Shown here one piece after another: positions 44,319 through 52,200 of a stretch of 64,000 nt of DNA. Within the stretch, counting starts at the first letter, position 1, and the number at the start of each line of letters is the position of its first letter. The stretch covers positions 1,116,001 to 1,180,000 of the forward strand of contig OZ257133.1 of assembly GCA_965279135.1 (NCBI GenBank), in the 5' to 3' direction. A program made the position numbers and the translations under genes. The DNA is from Croceimicrobium sp965279135. GTDB taxonomy: Bacteria > Bacteroidota > Bacteroidia > Flavobacteriales > Schleiferiaceae. The notes beneath the pieces were generated by a model. It did no database searches. It was not told the DNA's origin and worked only from the letters and a program-made list of their open reading frames with translations.

Positions 44319-44358
44319 CCTAATAAAACTTCTTAGGCTTAGTGAATGTTGAGCCTTA

Positions 44359-44520
44359 ATGAAGAAAAAGCACTTACCGCAAAAAATATGTCCGGTTTGT
44401 GATCGGCCCTTTAGCTGGCGAAAGAAATGGGAAAAGAACTGGGAGGAAGTAAGGTACTGTTCTCATGCATGTCGGAAGAGAAAAAAGGCCGACCCTCTAA
44501 CCAGGGGGAAGGAAGAATAG
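44359..44520 (+). CDS. DUF2256 small zinc-ribbon-like protein
   Basis: This short gene of 53 residues begins at ATG 44359 and ends with TAG at 44518-44520. It starts MKKKHLPQKI, then has CPVC, RPFSWRKKWEKNWEEV and YCSHAC followed by basic residues. Two Cys pairs (CPVC and CSHAC) suggest a small zinc-binding fold. This matches DUF2256, a family often found beside cryptochrome/photolyase genes. It lies 40 bp from the start of the PhrB-type photolyase, divergently, so a shared promoter region is likely. Confidence 0.85.
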   Translation: MKKKHLPQKICPVCDRPFSWRKKWEKNWEEVRYCSHACRKRKKADPLTRGKEE

Positions 44521-44746
44521 GAAGTGATTAATAAGGACCGGCCTTCTCCGAATAGAACAAAGTTCGCGTATCTCAATAGAAGCCCTGTCTTAGAAAATCA
44601 ATACTAAGCTCTTTAGAAAAAGTAGTATCTCATATTGATCCAATACAAAAATCTGAATACGAATAATTTAGGCAATCTTTCCTGCCGAAATGTGGTGATT
44701 ATCCAGTTCTTGTGATTTTATCACTGGCCTGACAATCACATTTGCG
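44521..44746. other. Intergenic region without recognised features
   Basis: These 226 AT-rich bases lie between the DUF2256 gene and the carboxylesterase gene, which converge. I see no gene, strong hairpin or promoter. Confidence 0.4.
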
Positions 44747-45406
44747 TTATCCCGTAAAATACTTTTTGAACCATTTTTGGAGATCCCAAAGGTTTTCCTG
44801 GTTAATCCCGTGTCCGGAAGGGTATTCTTGATAATGATGTGGAACCTGGATTTTTTCCAGAAATTCAACGGTCATCCTTGCCGCTTGCACGGGGATCACT
44901 TCATCCAGATTTCCATGAGAAATAAAGAGGTCCAGATTCTTAAAATCCGATGGGCGGTACTGCTCAGGAACAATTTCTTTTAGCACATATCCGCTCAAAG
45001 CCATTACGCGACTAAATCGCTGGGGATGATTTAGAAGTAAAGCATAACTGAGTATCGCACCCTGACTAAAACCCATTAGCCAAATTGGGTTCTGAGTTAA
45101 ACCTTCACGCTCCTGAAACTGATTAAGGAAAGTGAGAATTAGATCCCTGCTCTGAGCTGCAATTTGGCTATCCGATGTTTTCGCTCCCACTTCATCAAAA
45201 TGGATTGGATACCAGGCGAAACCTCCAAACCCCAGACTCATTGGGGCACGTAAGCTTAGATAATGTGCTTTATTGCCAAGATATTCCTTGAGTGAGAACA
45301 GATCATTTTCATGACTACCATAACCATGAATCATAATTACCAAAGGGGTCTTTTTATTGGGTTTTGATGCGGCCTCATAGTTATAGACCAGAGGTAGTTC
45401 GTTCAT
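44747..45406 (-). CDS. Phospholipase/carboxylesterase-type alpha/beta hydrolase
   Basis: The frame is open from further upstream, but the ATG at 45406 overlaps the Nudix stop in an ATGA, the usual coupled arrangement here, giving 219 residues. Motifs: oxyanion region MIHGYGSHENDLF, the nucleophile elbow GFSQGAILS, an Asp in GNLDEVIP and His in PSGHGI. This is the carboxylesterase/lysophospholipase pattern (PF02230). It probably hydrolyses short acyl esters or acyl-thioesters. Confidence 0.85.
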   Translation of the reverse strand: MNELPLVYNYEAASKPNKKTPLVIMIHGYGSHENDLFSLKEYLGNKAHYLSLRAPMSLGFGGFAWYPIHFDEVGAKTSDSQIAAQSRDLILTFLNQFQEREGLTQNPIWLMGFSQGAILSYALLLNHPQRFSRVMALSGYVLKEIVPEQYRPSDFKNLDLFISHGNLDEVIPVQAARMTVEFLEKIQVPHHYQEYPSGHGINQENLWDLQKWFKKYFTG

Positions 45407-45960
45407 GAGCTGATTTCTAAAGTCCCGAAGGACAAGTGAGAACCATCGGATGTTATCCAATGCTTTAGAGCGTGGATATTGCTTGAAAAGGCTATTTCAT
45501 CCCAAGGGATATTCTGTTTGTTGAAAAACTTAATCTCAGTGCTTTCAGGAGTAGTTTCAAAATGAGAATTAATCATTCGAGCTTTGAAGATTAAGTAGAC
45601 CTGATTGGCTTTTAAGACATTATAGATGCTATGCAGGTGTAGAAGTTCAACATCTGCTCTGGTTTCTTCCTTTACTTCCCTAATCGCTCCATCCTGCACG
45701 GATTCACGATTTTCTAGAAATCCGGCCGGTAAATTCCAGAATCCAAGCCGAGGTTCAATTCCCCTACGGCAGAGCATTACTTCATCCTTTTCATTTACAA
45801 TCAGGCAACCCACCACCGTTTTGGGATTATCATAATGAACGGTACCACAGTTATTGCAAACCCACCTGTTCAGGTGATCGCCTTCCGGGACTTTAAATTC
45901 CAATTCCTTGCTTCCGCAGTGTGAGCAATAGTTCAAAGCCTTAAAAAATCCATCTTGCAC
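45403..45960 (-). CDS. Nudix hydrolase with N-terminal zinc ribbon
   Basis: This 185-residue protein starts (GTG) with a four-Cys zinc ribbon (CSHC and CNNC, residues 12-39), then a Nudix domain with the box GFLENRESVQDGAIREVKEE, which positions the metal-binding Glu residues. The ribbon plus Nudix layout is found in NudC-related and other small-nucleotide pyrophosphohydrolases. The substrate (NAD, ADP-ribose or an oxidised nucleotide) is not clear. It overlaps the genes on both sides. Confidence 0.85.
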   Translation of the reverse strand: MQDGFFKALNYCSHCGSKELEFKVPEGDHLNRWVCNNCGTVHYDNPKTVVGCLIVNEKDEVMLCRRGIEPRLGFWNLPAGFLENRESVQDGAIREVKEETRADVELLHLHSIYNVLKANQVYLIFKARMINSHFETTPESTEIKFFNKQNIPWDEIAFSSNIHALKHWITSDGSHLSFGTLEISS

Positions 45961-46444
45961 TTAGGGCCAGGTCCGGATCCAAACCGTCAAATGCATTATT
46001 AAAAAGGTTAATCCCCGGATTTAAGTCTAAAGCAATTACAAAGGGTAGGTCAGCAGATTTTACAAGGCTGTATTCAATTCCTATTATTCCCTCTAGATAG
46101 ATTACCTGACTTGGATTATCAATCAGCAGGATTTCGTTGTTGTTGGCAAAACCGATACTAGCCCCTCCGCCATAAAACCAATTGAAATCTGGACCGGCTA
46201 TTTCCAGAGGCTTTACCCATTGATAAGTGGCCATTAGGTAGAAAAGCTCAATAGAGTTGATTTCATCAAAGCCGATATCCAATTGCACTCTTTCCATTTC
46301 GGCCACAGCCCTTTGATAGGATATATTGGTTAAGAAACCAAAAAGAGGAGGATTTCTTAAACCAATTGCATTCTCACTTAGCTGAGCCGTACAAATAGAG
46401 CTAATAAGTAAGCAGATGGCCAGGAAAGAATTTCTAAGCGGCAT
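45941..46444 (-). CDS. Small secreted outer-membrane-like protein of unknown function
   Basis: This 167-residue protein has a signal peptide (residues 1-20, ending in CTAQ). The mature part alternates hydrophobic and polar residues, contains many Gly, Phe, Tyr and Asn residues, and ends in ALSARWIF with a terminal Phe, as in small outer-membrane beta-barrels. No family is recognised. Its 3' end overlaps the Nudix start by 20 bp, so co-transcription is likely. Confidence 0.65.
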   Translation of the reverse strand: MPLRNSFLAICLLISSICTAQLSENAIGLRNPPLFGFLTNISYQRAVAEMERVQLDIGFDEINSIELFYLMATYQWVKPLEIAGPDFNWFYGGGASIGFANNNEILLIDNPSQVIYLEGIIGIEYSLVKSADLPFVIALDLNPGINLFNNAFDGLDPDLALSARWIF

Positions 46445-46452
46445 GAGACATT

Positions 46453-47772
46453 TTATTCAGCCAAAAATAAGCTATCCACCGCAGATCGAGTTTCGACCTT
46501 GGCTCGTAGCATATGCAGAATATTGTAGATGCCAAAATAGGTCCTATTCAGGTAGATAGCATCCTTGGGACCTCGACCTGCTTTCGCTTTACGCACCATT
46601 TTGTCATTTTGGTAAATGTCGCTCAGTGAATATATTTCTTCAAAATAGCTGGCATCAGCAAAATCGAAGGTTTCACTAAAGAAGGGCTTTCCAAGTAAAG
46701 CTAGAATTTCAGCATAAATACCCTGAAAGTGCTCAACCTGCTCGTCGCTATCCTCTTTTAAAAGAAATTGTAGATCAAATAGCAATTGAAGAAACTCCTC
46801 CTTCTCTTCCGAGATAGCGGGTTTCATAATTTGAAAATAGCGATGGTAGAAGTCTTCCGGTAGTTCTTTTACGCAACCAAAATCAATTACCCCGACGCTG
46901 CCATCCTCCTGGAAAAGAAAATTTCCTGGGTGGGGATCCGCATGTACTTCTCGGAGGCGATGAATTTGATAATCGTAGAAGTCCCATATTATTTGCCCTA
47001 CGCGGTTGCGCACTTCCTGACTAGGATTGGTTTGTAAGAACTGATCCAAATGCAGGCCATCCATCCAATCCATGGTTAGAATGCGCTCTGCTGAAAGGTC
47101 TGGATAGTAGGCCGGAAACTTTAAGCCTTCAATATCAGCGCAAGCATTACAGATTTTCTCGCCCCTTTCAAGTTCGAGTTTATAATCTGTTTCCTCCATT
47201 AATCGTCCTTCAACCTCACCGAGGTAGTGGCTCATTTCCGCTTGGCTTATGTTGAACATTGCACCAACTACAGGACGCACCATTTTAAGGTCAGAAGAGA
47301 TACTATTGGCTACACCCGGATATTGAATTTTAACCGCCAAATCTTTACCATCCTTTTGAGCGCGGTGTACTTGGCCAATACTTGCAGCAGCGACACTTTG
47401 ACGAGAAAAATGGTCAAATATTTCTGAAGGTCCCTTGCCAAAGTATTGCTGAAAGGTCTTCATTACCAGGGGATAGGAGAGAGGTGGGGCCGAGTATTGA
47501 GCTTGTGCAAATTTATCGGTATATGCCTGGGGAAGAAGACCCTGATCCATGCTTAGCATTTGGGCCACTTTTAGAGCGGAACCTTTTAGGTTGCTCAGTG
47601 CATCATATATATCAGATGCATTTTTTTCTTGTAATTCCTTTTCGTCACTTTCACCGGTAACAAGTTTCTTACTGAAGTGCTTTAGGTAGTTTGCGCCCAC
47701 CTTGGCACCAGTCTTTAGGAACTTACCAGTTCTTTGGACTTGGGAACTATATATCTTATCCTGTTCTTTCAT
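46453..47772 (-). CDS. ABC1/AarF (UbiB-like) atypical kinase family protein
   Basis: This 439-residue protein-kinase-like fold has the family's N-terminal segment SALKVAQMLSMD (a variant of KxGQ), AAASIGQVHRA, LAVKIQYPG, VHADPHPGNFLF and GVIDFGCVKELP. UbiB/ADCK proteins are ATP-binding and often act in isoprenoid quinone metabolism; in Bacteroidota the quinone would be menaquinone. There are no C-terminal membrane helices. It overlaps the TetR-like gene by 4 bp, suggesting that regulator controls it. Confidence 0.88.
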   Translation of the reverse strand: MKEQDKIYSSQVQRTGKFLKTGAKVGANYLKHFSKKLVTGESDEKELQEKNASDIYDALSNLKGSALKVAQMLSMDQGLLPQAYTDKFAQAQYSAPPLSYPLVMKTFQQYFGKGPSEIFDHFSRQSVAAASIGQVHRAQKDGKDLAVKIQYPGVANSISSDLKMVRPVVGAMFNISQAEMSHYLGEVEGRLMEETDYKLELERGEKICNACADIEGLKFPAYYPDLSAERILTMDWMDGLHLDQFLQTNPSQEVRNRVGQIIWDFYDYQIHRLREVHADPHPGNFLFQEDGSVGVIDFGCVKELPEDFYHRYFQIMKPAISEEKEEFLQLLFDLQFLLKEDSDEQVEHFQGIYAEILALLGKPFFSETFDFADASYFEEIYSLSDIYQNDKMVRKAKAGRGPKDAIYLNRTYFGIYNILHMLRAKVETRSAVDSLFLAE

Positions 47773-48431
47773 CGATTTTGGAAGATGAATTTGCCGAAAT
47801 CAAAGGCGGAGTCTAAGGCGTTTTTTTCAATCAGGTCGAAGGCCAGATTTACCGATTTCTCGATGGCTTCATCCGTACTTTCAAAACCTATGGAGCGGTC
47901 TTTACGCCAGAAATCAAGAAGAAACAGACATTGAATCCAGAATAGATCATCGTATATATCGTTGAGTTTTGACCTACCGGCAATCTCTTCCTTTTGCTGT
48001 CCTTCAGCGAGAATCTCTTTTGACCAGTTTTTGAAGTCCTTTTTAAACTCCGAAAGTTCTTGAGCACCCTTCGGTTTGGCAATATTTACCTGGGCCAAAA
48101 TCAGGGTAGCGTATGAACGATGAGATTTCAAGGCTTCAAAAAAGCTGAAGTAGAAACTTAGAAGTCTTTCCCGGGTAGTGAAATCCGGCCATTCTTCAGT
48201 TTGTTCTAAGCGTTTTAAACTTGATTGAAAGAGATGAGTCCAAAAATGGGCTGCGATCTGATCAAAATCACTGAAGTATTGATAGAATTCCGCTTCATTG
48301 ATTTCCAGATGCTTACAGAAAGCGTAAACGCTGGCGGGATTTGTTCCATTAACTAGCAGGTACTCTTGGTACTCTGCAATAATTCTGGATTTAAGATCTT
48401 GTTTTTTTTCGGTTTCCTCTTGTACGGTCAT
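47769..48431 (-). CDS. TetR-like transcriptional regulator
   Basis: This 220-residue protein has a TetR-style helix-turn-helix near the N-terminus (about residues 14-58, with SVYAFCKHLEINEAEFYQYF) and an all-helical ligand/dimer domain. The HTH differs enough that DNA binding is inferred. It is the first gene of an operon with the AarF-like kinase (ATGA overlap). Confidence 0.75.
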   Translation of the reverse strand: MTVQEETEKKQDLKSRIIAEYQEYLLVNGTNPASVYAFCKHLEINEAEFYQYFSDFDQIAAHFWTHLFQSSLKRLEQTEEWPDFTTRERLLSFYFSFFEALKSHRSYATLILAQVNIAKPKGAQELSEFKKDFKNWSKEILAEGQQKEEIAGRSKLNDIYDDLFWIQCLFLLDFWRKDRSIGFESTDEAIEKSVNLAFDLIEKNALDSAFDFGKFIFQNR

Positions 48432-48507
48432 GCTTGAATTTTTCTTTGGAATTAACGTTTAAAGGGGCTTTTATGTTCCGTAAAAGTCTTAAAGTGCTGT
48501 TAGAGTT

Positions 48508-49770
48508 TTAGCTGAGCCATAGTTTTCGAAATGAGCGATCACTATCATATCGTTCTGCCTGACCTTCAACATTAAACTTACGGTCAGGTCGGGGATCATT
48601 TCCTATACCGGTTATATAGGTCCAATTGCCATAGTTACTGCATACATCATAATCAATAAGTTGAGATTCGAACCAGCTAGCGCCAAGGTACCAGGGGAGT
48701 TTTAGATCATGCACTAGATAAGAAGCTACATTCTGACGACCACGATTGCTCATGAAGCCCGTATGCCACAACTCCTTCATATTGGCATCCACAAAGTCTT
48801 GTCCCGTTTCACCCTTTCGCCACGCTTCGAATTGGGGTAGTTTTTTAAATCTAGGATGCTCTTTCGTTTTAAAGAATTTGTTACCCTCTCTTAATGCTGT
48901 AAAGCGAAAGAAATCACGCCATAGTAATTCGAAATAGAGCCAATAGGTAGAGGAGTTTTTGTGTCGCTCATTTTCATAGCGCTTTATTTCCCAGTAAATC
49001 TCCCGAGCTGATATGGAGCCTGTTGCCAACCAAGGTGAGAATTTTGAGCTATAACCTGAACCAATTAAGCCATTACGAGTCTGTTTGTAGTCCTTGAGTC
49101 TATCTTCTTCCCAGAAATACTGTTGCAGTCTTCTCCAGGCTTCTTTGGATCCTCCTTTAAAGGGCAATACGGCTCTGGAATCAAACTCACTGTTTTTGTT
49201 AAACCCTTCAAGATTGCTTGGCTTTAAGTTTTCCGGACAAGAGATATTCAGGGGTTCCGGGTAGCATTTATCCACCCTTGCCAGTTTCTCAAGTTTCTTT
49301 CTAAAACTGGTAAAGACTTCAGGTATCCTTTCAATTGGGAATGGTAGTTCCGTTTTTGGGTAGAGATTGTATTGCCAGTAGAATTCAATATTGAAGCCCT
49401 GACTTATAAGAGCATCCACTAATTGAAGCTCCTCCTTGGTGACTTCCTCAGCGCAGTAAATGGTATTCGCATTAAACTCCTCTCTAATAGCTTTCAGAGC
49501 TTTTAAAGTGGAGCCTTGATAGATTTGAAGTTGGGCACCTTTCCTTGCCAGGGAATCTTGCAAGTCTGAAACAGACTCCTTGATAAACTGAGTCCGTATA
49601 GGGCCGGTTTTCGCAAAGCCCCATTCAAATTCAATATAATTCTGCTCTTCAAAGCAATAAAAGGGAATTATCTCGTCTGCATCCTGGCAGGCATGCCAAA
49701 GGGCAGGATTATCGCTCAAACGAAGATCATTTTTAAACCAAACGATGATTCTCTTTTTCATCTCATCCAT
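48508..49770 (-). CDS. CRY-DASH family cryptochrome
   Basis: This 420-residue protein has the photolyase N-terminal domain (IIVWFKNDLRLSDNPAL) and the FAD domain with YSSKFSPWLATGSIS, YWLYFELLWRDFFR, FMSNRGRQNVASYL and YDVCSNYGNWTYITGIGNDPR. These match CRY-DASH, which repairs cyclobutane dimers in single-stranded DNA and binds FAD and often MTHF. The start may be at the second Met (MKKRIIVW), three codons later. Together with the PhrB-type gene 4 kb away the organism has two different photolyase-family proteins. Confidence 0.93.
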   Translation of the reverse strand: MDEMKKRIIVWFKNDLRLSDNPALWHACQDADEIIPFYCFEEQNYIEFEWGFAKTGPIRTQFIKESVSDLQDSLARKGAQLQIYQGSTLKALKAIREEFNANTIYCAEEVTKEELQLVDALISQGFNIEFYWQYNLYPKTELPFPIERIPEVFTSFRKKLEKLARVDKCYPEPLNISCPENLKPSNLEGFNKNSEFDSRAVLPFKGGSKEAWRRLQQYFWEEDRLKDYKQTRNGLIGSGYSSKFSPWLATGSISAREIYWEIKRYENERHKNSSTYWLYFELLWRDFFRFTALREGNKFFKTKEHPRFKKLPQFEAWRKGETGQDFVDANMKELWHTGFMSNRGRQNVASYLVHDLKLPWYLGASWFESQLIDYDVCSNYGNWTYITGIGNDPRPDRKFNVEGQAERYDSDRSFRKLWLS

Positions 49771-49843
49771 TGCACATCATTCATGGTCAACAACAGGACA
49801 AAATGGAAGACGGATTGTTTAGCTTAGCTTTTAAATCAGAACT

Positions 49844-50167
49844 ATGTTTAAGGAAAACCTCCAGAAGTATGATGCCGTAGTAGCCTTATGCCCGGGCATT
49901 GAGCGCAAAGGAAAAACGGTTCCATATACCTCTGCAAACGGTCATATGTTTTCGTTACTTAACAAGGATGGTGAATTAGGCTTTAGGTATGATAAAGAAA
50001 CACAGGAACGCTATATCAAAGAATGGGATAGTCATTACCTCTATTCCCATGGAGCTAAGATGAAAGGGTACGTCAAAATCCCGGAAGATCGTTTGGATCA
50101 GCCTAAAGAGTTGGCAAAGTTGCTGCTGGAGAGCTATGAGTATGTGATGAGCTTAGAGCCTAAATAG
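49844..50167 (+). CDS. Small TfoX/MmcQ-like fold protein
   Basis: This 107-residue protein reads GHMFSLLNKDGELGFRY, then YLYSHGAKMKGYVKIPEDRL. That resembles the N-terminal TfoX/YjbR (MmcQ) alpha-beta fold, where a small domain ends in a strand and helix of the type KGYVxIP. No catalytic motif is known. It is divergent from the CRY-DASH gene, with 73 bp between. Confidence 0.55.
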   Translation: MFKENLQKYDAVVALCPGIERKGKTVPYTSANGHMFSLLNKDGELGFRYDKETQERYIKEWDSHYLYSHGAKMKGYVKIPEDRLDQPKELAKLLLESYEYVMSLEPK

Positions 50168-50195
50168 TTTCAGAAGCAAACGATTACAAGATGCA

Positions 50196-52130
50196 TTAGA
50201 ACTTCGAAATACTGATTGTTTCCGGGTATTCTACTTGATAGGAGAATTCCAAAACCTTTTGCTCGCTCGCGCCTAGTTCTAATAGCCAGTATAGCTCGCC
50301 GGTACGATCATCGTATTTGGCCCCACCTAGATCAAGAACTTCGACTTTTATATAGTCCTTGTCGCTTAAAGGAACCTGATCAACCACTTTAACTCTGATG
50401 TTTTCGTTCTTGAGGTTTCGAACCGTGATTTGCCAATTCATGGATTTGCGGGTTCTACCGCCAAATATGCCCTCAGATTTCAGTTCCTTTCCAAGCTTAC
50501 GCTGAATGTTAATCCCTTTGTCTTGACCAAGGTAGAGACTCAGGGTATCCTTTATGGAGGAAACATCGATATTTCCGGAGCCAACAAAGTTCCCCATTAA
50601 GTACATTCTAGCTGGTCCGGCAAGTAACTTGAGTTCTTCCCAATTGTCAATTTCTGCTACCAGGAAAGCTCTTGGGTCCAGTTTGGGCACAACTTCATAT
50701 GTATAATTGACCGCTACCTTTTCTAGTAGCATATTAATGCTGTAATCTTTTCCATTACTGGGAATGCTCTGCCTTTTATTGATTTCGTAAACCAGATTAC
50801 TGATATCATTATTAGATGACTCTGCCATTAATGGTACACTCACTCTTTCAGTTTTCCTTTCATTAAAAGAACTCACACCCGCCAGTATCCCCAATCGCTG
50901 GTTGCTTACATCTCGAACAGCCATATTTGAAATATCTTCAGCGGTTGTTACTTTACTGGACTTCACCTTGTCCAGCTGGCCCTCTATTCCTTGCCTCTTC
51001 CGATAAAGAGTGAAATTTCGGTTGGTTTCAGGAGCACTTAACGCTATATATTCTGAGGTTCCATTAAAGGCAAAATGCTCCGCGATAAGCTCATATTGAC
51101 CAGGTTTTAAAGGTTTGATACTAAACTTTCCGGAAGCATCAGTACTGGTGCGAATAACGGATTTACCATCCTTCTTTAAGAGCAGATTCACGTAGGATAA
51201 AGGTTTTCCTTCATCATCGAAAAATCGTCCTGTGAATCGGGTAGCTTGAATGGGCTCTTCGTATTTTGAGGCTTGTTCCGGATTTGGTAGTCTCCAAGGT
51301 TGCAAATTCGGGGCTTCTCTGTTTTGAGAGGGATCTTCGGTAGACAGTTTCAAGAAAGTATTATCCCAATCAATCCCGGAGCTTTGATAAACCGATGCTT
51401 TGTAAACCAGCTCCAATGGTCCGTTTAAATCATCAATTCGGATGTCATATTCAGGGCTCCATCCTGCCAGTGGTGTGTAAAAACTAAATTCCAGCTTTCT
51501 ATTAAAGGGTTTCTTGTTCTCAACCTTTACATAGAGGGAGATGCTTTGTCGATTGAGTGTATCCAGCAAACGATTTACTTTTCTTCGAAGCACTTCAATT
51601 TCCTGAATATTTGATTCCATATCAGAAATGATTTTAGCCTGTTCCTGGCTTATAAACATCAGCCTCTTGCGGAACATGTCTGCTGCTTCTCTGATTTGAT
51701 TGGCATTTAAGCTTTGATCACCATTGCTTAGTTTGCTGTTCTCCAGGATAATACTGTGTTCTGTACTATAAACCTCATACTTAGAAGCTAGACTAACTTG
51801 AGTTTTCTCGAATGCTGAAATCTGCTCTTGAAGTTTCTTAAGCTCCAAATCTTCGAATGGATTTGGATCTACCACCTCATGATTTACGCTGTGAATTAAA
51901 ATATCCGGATGCCCTTGGACTTTAAAGCTACTAGGATCCAAACTAGCCGGAAACCCATTAATCTGAATGATATGCACACCCTGATTTAACCTTAATTCAC
52001 TTTGGCCAAATATCTCTGCTCCCTCAAAAAACACAGTGACATTGGATAATTTAAAGTCAACCTTTAGGGTATCTGAACCATAAGCGGAATGGAGATTGGC
52101 AAGTAGAAGGAAAACAAGGATTAGTCGCAT
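50196..52130 (-). CDS. DUF4139 (MuiA-like) protein with inserted carboxypeptidase-regulatory-like domain
   Basis: This 644-residue protein has a signal peptide (about 1-18), an N-terminal DUF4140-like part with VTVFFEGAEIFGQ, coiled coil (about 95-195), and DUF4139 segments in the second and last thirds (FYTPLAGWSPEYDIRI, and C-terminal VKVVDQVPLSDKDYIKV). Between them, residues 298-376 form a CarboxypepD_reg-like domain (GRFFDDEGKPLSYVNLLL, DASGKFSIKPLKPGQYEL). It is followed by TTAEDISNMAVRDVS (395-409), which resembles the plug entry of TonB-dependent receptors. Role unknown; likely periplasmic or outer-membrane. Confidence 0.85.
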   Translation of the reverse strand: MRLILVFLLLANLHSAYGSDTLKVDFKLSNVTVFFEGAEIFGQSELRLNQGVHIIQINGFPASLDPSSFKVQGHPDILIHSVNHEVVDPNPFEDLELKKLQEQISAFEKTQVSLASKYEVYSTEHSIILENSKLSNGDQSLNANQIREAADMFRKRLMFISQEQAKIISDMESNIQEIEVLRRKVNRLLDTLNRQSISLYVKVENKKPFNRKLEFSFYTPLAGWSPEYDIRIDDLNGPLELVYKASVYQSSGIDWDNTFLKLSTEDPSQNREAPNLQPWRLPNPEQASKYEEPIQATRFTGRFFDDEGKPLSYVNLLLKKDGKSVIRTSTDASGKFSIKPLKPGQYELIAEHFAFNGTSEYIALSAPETNRNFTLYRKRQGIEGQLDKVKSSKVTTAEDISNMAVRDVSNQRLGILAGVSSFNERKTERVSVPLMAESSNNDISNLVYEINKRQSIPSNGKDYSINMLLEKVAVNYTYEVVPKLDPRAFLVAEIDNWEELKLLAGPARMYLMGNFVGSGNIDVSSIKDTLSLYLGQDKGINIQRKLGKELKSEGIFGGRTRKSMNWQITVRNLKNENIRVKVVDQVPLSDKDYIKVEVLDLGGAKYDDRTGELYWLLELGASEQKVLEFSYQVEYPETISISKF

Positions 52131-52200
52131 CGCTTTTTCTTTTTAGACTACAAATCCAATTAAGGTTGGCTCTTTTACCGTAGTGAGGTTAATTTGGCAA

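Noticed and set aside
44668..44868. Minus-strand open frame of 66 residues overlapping the carboxylesterase gene
   Set aside because: It overlaps the true gene in another frame, with no family motif or conserved start context.
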